From Echinostoma caproni (lineage: Eukaryota > Platyhelminthes > Trematoda > Plagiorchiida > Echinostomatidae), in contig UZAN01039373.1 of NCBI GenBank assembly GCA_900618425.1, positions 146,546 through 210,545 on the forward strand: a stretch of DNA of 64,000 bases, in the 5' to 3' direction. Position numbers and translations under genes: made by a program. How positions within the stretch are numbered: position 1 is the first letter of the stretch; every line of letters begins with the position of its first letter. Below the pieces are notes generated by a model. That model ran no database searches and had not been told where the DNA came from. It saw only the letters and a list, made by a program, of their open reading frames with translations. Below are positions 59,322-64,000 of this stretch, one piece after another.

Positions 59322-59530
59322 TCGAGTAGCAAGCTTGAATTAGCCCATTCGTTTTTTAAGAGGCACCAGGCCCTCTTGATGTTCTTGGGGTGAGGGTTTG
59401 AAGTCCCAACCAGGAAGCTGGCGGTTCGACTCCTGACAGGGACACAAAAAGTAGGCTTGGCTGACGATCCCAAAACGGGACGAAACAGCTATCCGGTGCT
59501 GGTTTTGGTCAACACAAACATTTCTATCGT
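59322..59530 (+). mobile_element. SINE family C, fullest copy (carries hammerhead domain)
   Basis: Order on the plus strand: AGTAGCAAGCTTGAATTAG, CACCAGGCCCTCTTGATG, GAAGTCCCAACCAGGAAGC, the B-box-like GGCGGTTCGACTCCTGAC, AGGGACACAAAAAGTAGG, then the hammerhead domain (59454-59499) and a TGGTTTTGGTC end. Three partial copies at 43585-43985 confirm the unit. Heads of families B and C differ, but their bodies from CTGAYGA to GTGC align. Confidence 0.8.
59454..59499 (+). ncRNA. Hammerhead ribozyme, partly decayed, in SINE C
   Basis: Plus strand: GGCTTGG, CTGACGA (59461-59467), TCCC-AAAAC-GGGA, C, GAAA (59482-59485), CAGCTATC, then CGGTGC. CUGACGA and GAAA are kept, and the triplet is AUC, which fits the NUH rule. 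Stem II has four pairs but lacks the G10.1-C11.1 pair, because one base after CTGACGA is missing relative to the copy at 43737. In stem III the second pair is C-A. Stem I keeps only about half its pairs. The fold is recognisable, but activity is doubtful. Confidence 0.6.
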
Positions 59531-62500
59531 AGGTGATAATATGTTTGAAAAAGAGGTCTGGGGAAGCAGCTTGCTGAACATCGGAAAGACTGATGAGCAT
59601 TGTGTCTAAAGCCAACTGTCAACTCCATGTTTAGATCAAACAGTAGCTTTGAGAAAACTTTGTAGCTCATATCGACTTTACATTAAGCGTGAACGCGCAT
59701 CAGCTTGACCAACATCGGTGGTGTTGTAGTAGCACATATCAAACTCAAGGAGAATCATTGTCCATGGTTGGGGCCAACTAACCAAAAACACTGGAATGGC
59801 TTCCGTTGAACTGAAGATTGTTGATCAACACAGTGTGATGCAAACCGTGCAGCATATGTGAGGAAATTTTGAAATGTCTTAGAAGGATTTCCTTTTAATT
59901 TCCTCGTAGTTGGTTCCTACGCGAGTTACCGTACTAGATATCTTTATGGAACCTTTCCAACCGAAACTCGAAAACGTATGGCAAAAGAAAACCCCGATTC
60001 TGTAGCTAGAAGGACCTGTGGCATAGACGATTGAACGTTTTGAATATGGGCAGTAATTTATATTTCGTAAAGAACTCACAACACCAGTAGCGGTGACAAA
60101 CGTATTGTCATTGTTATAATTCCATAAGGCGGTACTGGTCACGGATAATCGTGTATTGGGGATCACATATGGGACATCAGTAGTTTGGCACATATAACAC
60201 AGAAAAGGTGGTCAGAAACATTCCATCGCAGTTTCTGTCCACACGACGGTTAGTGAATGTAGAAATGGATATTCCTTCTTTGAGACCCAGCAGATTGCCC
60301 TCAGTGATCTTGTTCATTTTTGGTCGTTAAAAGTAGTCGCCAACTATGTGGTCTACTACTTATAAATGAGTAGTTTCTCACAACATCATTAACAGATAGT
60401 ACTGTACGTAATTAATCGCGCTGTCCCATTCGATTGAAGCACCAAGAACTTTGATACCGAATCGTGCATACTCACTGAAATCACTGGGGACAATGAGGGC
60501 GGTTGGAATATTATGAAATCTGCAGACAGGATGGCTGGTTGCAAAGATATTTTACTTTCCTGAATACATGGGCTTAGCTGGATATGGAGGTGTTTTTTTC
60601 CGATTTATCAAGGCTCACGTGTCCTCATTGCCACATCCTTCGTTGACGGTAGGCCGCGACCCGACCTTCGGAGAGAAAAATGAGTAGCATTTTCGAATAC
60701 TAATCCCGTCATGAAAGCTGAGGCTATTAGAGAGTAGTTTTATTCAGTTTTTTTATTATCATGAATACTGATCGAAGCTCTGAGAGCTAGCTTACCAAGG
60801 AAAGTAAATGCAGCTTTCTTGGGGAATTTAGGCAAACTGAAATGAACCTTCTCATTCGTATAACTTTGATCCTCGCTTACGTAAAAGAGGTAAAACGTTC
60901 CATGCATCAGTGAGATTGTCCAAATCAACTGAAAGCACATCGTCAAACCGTTGGAGAGCATACCGACCAACATCATTCATCATTCATCATCAAAAAGCGT
61001 GCATCAGACATTCTTTTGCAGCTGGTATACCTTGCACTCTATTCCCGATTATACGGGTTTTTTTACTAAAGGCGTTCGATGCGCACGGACAGATTAAACG
61101 TGGTCAACGATTGGTTCGATCTTTTCAAATTCGAACATGAATTTGCTGGTTACTGTGCTACAACCAGGCATGATCCACGGAGAACTGTGTAAAATGCTGA
61201 ATTTCAATTATTTTCCTTGTTTTGGTTGTTTCAGGTCATCTCAATTAGTCCAATAGCCCGAAGACGTCAAGTTCAATGAATAACGTAACCGTAACTCAGA
61301 AAATCTGTGCAGAGAAAGCAGAACCAAAGTGGTTAAGGAAAGGAAGGCAAGTAGAGAAGCAGTTGAATGGAGTCTAATTCTGACACCAGAGATAATGGAT
61401 TCTGGATAAGAGTCGGTTCTTTGGCCGCAGCCACGAGGTTCATTATGCTATCGTAATATCCAAATGTGTAATGCAGTGAAATAACACATCTCAATGACTC
61501 ATCCTCTACATCGCAGAGGTTTTGGTCAATCTAAAATCAATTGCAACGGTTTTACCTAATAAATGCAACCGTACCATATCTACACTTCTGTTATTAACTG
61601 CACACGGTTATACCAATTCTATATGTAACCCAATTATCAGATTGATGTGATGGCATTAAACGCTGTATACAACCTTATATGTTATGGCTTGCACTACGCA
61701 ACATGTCTGGTAAAGTGTTGTGAGTCGCTGATAAATGTGTCTTCCGGGCCACACTCTCCAGGTTAGAAACCCGCCACCACCATCCCACGAAACTAGTAGA
61801 CGTATTTACTATCAACCTGACTGATGCACTACGTATTCTCATATGGTTCTTCTGTAGTTTCTTCCTCTTAATTTTTGAGTTTAATTTGCTGTTCCCATTA
61901 ACAAAACAATAGCTCCAGGTAATTGAAGGTTACTGTACTTCGGTAGTTCATCACACAAAGATGAATGCGCTTCGTTATTTGTGTTCTACAAGCTGTTATT
62001 ATTTTGTTACCGTGAGGCACCAAATCTTGTTCATCTGAGAACGGTTTGTGCTAGGTCCACAACTTCCCTATTACCATTGGTTGTGAATTGCGGTACTGGT
62101 ATGATCAGTCGGGGAGTATTTATAACCCTGCTATTTTGGTTATTCACTAGCCAATTCCCAATGAGTATGGCATTACCAAAATGAACCTATTTGGAAGTAC
62201 CAATGTGAGCAAATTGCTGTAGGAGATTTACTGATATTCTGGGTGAAGTGTTACTGATGTGGTAACTTTTGAAAACTACGTAACCACTTACGTCCGTCAG
62301 CCAATATGTGCTCACCGCGATTGGTTTCACACACGCTGTTACGCTAACCTCGTCGCTTTAGACCGATGGTGAAATCCGTGTCTGATAAATGAAAAGAAGA
62401 CCTAAAAGTGGAGATTTTCTGATTAGCAAAGACCTTGGTTTTGCCAATTTCGAAGCATATGAAGCTGGTTGGTGTGATATCCGGTGAAGTTTGCGAAGCA

Positions 62501-64000
62501 ACGAATGGCTTGCATATTTAAGTGGCAATAATGGTAGACAAAGCATCTTTTGTTTTTCCTGACACCTGACTCATTCCTTGGTTATTTCCATTACATATTG
62601 ATTTATTTCGACCCACCAAGGTGAGTCCGATAGTCCCTGAACACTCTCGCACCGATGTGGGCTGAAGTTACTTTTGGGAAAAGTTACTATCATTTTTCTG
62701 AAGCAATATTATTATCGGTAAGATAAACAGACAGTGGACATTTTCCCTTGCTGATCTCAGCATCAACGTTTGTAATGAAACCCGATGTTTTCTCAGAACT
62801 TTGGTTACCATGGCTACACCATAATCACTCGTTTTTGTGTTCTGCAATATTTCTGGTGTGCTCAGTGAAGAACAATTATATCTCGACAATGTTTTGTATC
62901 GTATACATTTTCTTTGATGGACAAATTGATTGTCCTTTATTTCCAAGCGCTAAACTCCTGCAAATAACTGTAGCTATACATCCTGCATAGGTTTTTCTAA
63001 ATACAAATTTTACAGCATGTGCAATTATTCACAGGGTTCCTGTTGATTGAGTGTTTGATGTCAAAAACACACTGGGCAACATCTTGTATGCTCGAATCCC
63101 TCGACAACTACCAGATTTAGCCCTTATGGTGCCCCATCTACTAGTATACGCACTGAAAGGCCTTCGTGTTAATTTCGAAGCATATGTGAACGATACCACA
63201 TAAACCTTCCATAAAAAAGGATTTCGGGTATAATTCACTGGAGTTATGTGAAAATAAAAGTCTAAAACAAACGACAAACAGCCTAAAGTTCAACTATTTA
63301 TGTCTGCGGTCGATGGTTGTATACGGGATGCGGCAAATGGTGAAGGAGAATCTCAACAATGTTATCTGATATAGTGTGTGCAAATATAAGCTAAAATCCG
63401 TATGGCATCATACTCTAAGATACAGTTCATTGTCTGGGGTGTCAAAGAAACATATTAAGTTCCAAAAACCTGTGGTGTGAGCGGTGAACGTAAGCTACAA
63501 AGATCACATTTGTTGACCTTGATGTCGCCATTGCGGTAACAGCAGCTTTATTCAGCTGAGTATAATCTCTGTGGTTCGAGGACATTTTGATGAGATTTTT
63601 GATTCAAAAAGATTCAAAAACCGGACTTTTGGAATAAGAATCTGCGTGGTCCACTGGACTGTATTCAAGCTATTATCTATTTTGGAAACTAAAGTTTTTC
63701 ATCGTCATTGAACGTGATCGATTGTAACAACCTTTTGTCATTTCCTCATTATCACTGAATCGGATAATTATTTTTCATTTATGAATAAAATATTTATGGT
63801 AATAATGGGAAAACAAAAATGTATGTGAGGTGAACAGTTCTTAAATAATGGTAGAAATTCATTTAAAAATTGAATAATATTAGACATTGGATACTGCATT
63901 GATTGAATCCAGACTGCAGTTTAATTCTTATTAGAGGTCATCAGAGGTGCATGCCCCGTTCGGACTTCGCAATCCAGATCCCTCGCAGGAAAAGCCTTTA
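59531..64000. other. No supported gene
   Basis: Open frames here are short. The 104-codon minus frame at 59879-60193 looks protein-like at its start and meets a GTGAGT donor, but it has no acceptor and no known domain. The motif AATTTCGAAGCATATG recurs at 62447 and 63173, which hints at an unresolved repeat. Confidence 0.45.

Noticed and set aside
59587..59630. CTGATGAGCATTGTGTC...CAACTGTCAACTCC just downstream of SINE C
   Set aside because: Has CTGATGA and GTC but no GAAA and no pairing stems. At most a very old copy.
59879..60193. 104-codon minus-strand frame with a GTGAGT donor
   Set aside because: A stop lies a few codons upstream, no AG acceptor exists between stop and frame start, and no domain is recognised.

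Overview
This is a eukaryotic, AT-rich draft-assembly window with N gaps at 11314-11316, 32826-33534, 49192-49195 and 49359-49362. There is no operon structure. Coding sequence is rare and interrupted by introns of up to 11 kb, and most of the recognisable remaining sequence is decayed mobile DNA. Two things point to a parasitic flatworm, probably a digenean fluke: several tRNA-headed SINE families carry a hammerhead ribozyme domain, as the Sm-alpha retroposons of schistosomes do, and the introns are long and repeat-filled. The species is inference. || The one clear gene is an Eph-type (ephrin receptor) tyrosine kinase on the minus strand. Four exons are visible, in transcription order: 23338-23034 (second half of the ephrin-binding domain), 15401-15155 and 3839-3681 (cysteine-rich/EGF-like region), and 1226 down to about 1046 (first fibronectin type III domain). 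Splice sites and reading phases join correctly across all three introns. The second FN3 domain, membrane span, kinase and SAM parts should lie left of base 1. The signal peptide and first half of the ephrin-binding domain should lie above 23338, but I could not find them. || Region by region: 1-23338 is the Eph locus. Its introns hold two copies of a tRNA-headed SINE (3011-3204, 9366-9540), a decayed Ty3/gypsy element on the minus strand (about 8814-6480), a tRNA-like pseudogene (13325-13406), one arm of a dispersed palindromic repeat (20802-20870) and a LINE reverse transcriptase scrap (21135-21327). || From 23339 to 64000 I find no firmly supported host exon. This part holds LINE scraps (30520-30640, 37567-37836), a near-perfect 36-bp-arm palindrome (34780-34857), a dead Tc1/mariner-type transposase with a 60-bp intron-like insert (45733-46746), an ATC/GATCAT microsatellite (51478-51540), and SINEs of two head types (called B and C here) around 31.2-31.6, 43.6-44.0, 49.9-50.0, 56.5-56.7 and 59.3-59.5 kb. 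|| The most interesting signal is in those B and C SINEs. Although their heads differ, they share a body that reads as a hammerhead ribozyme: CUGAUGA, stem II, GAAA, a tiny self-complementary stem III, and an NUH cleavage triplet followed by a strand that pairs with the bases just before CUGAUGA. The copy at 31242-31286 (minus) keeps an intact catalytic core. The other copies are decayed to different degrees.
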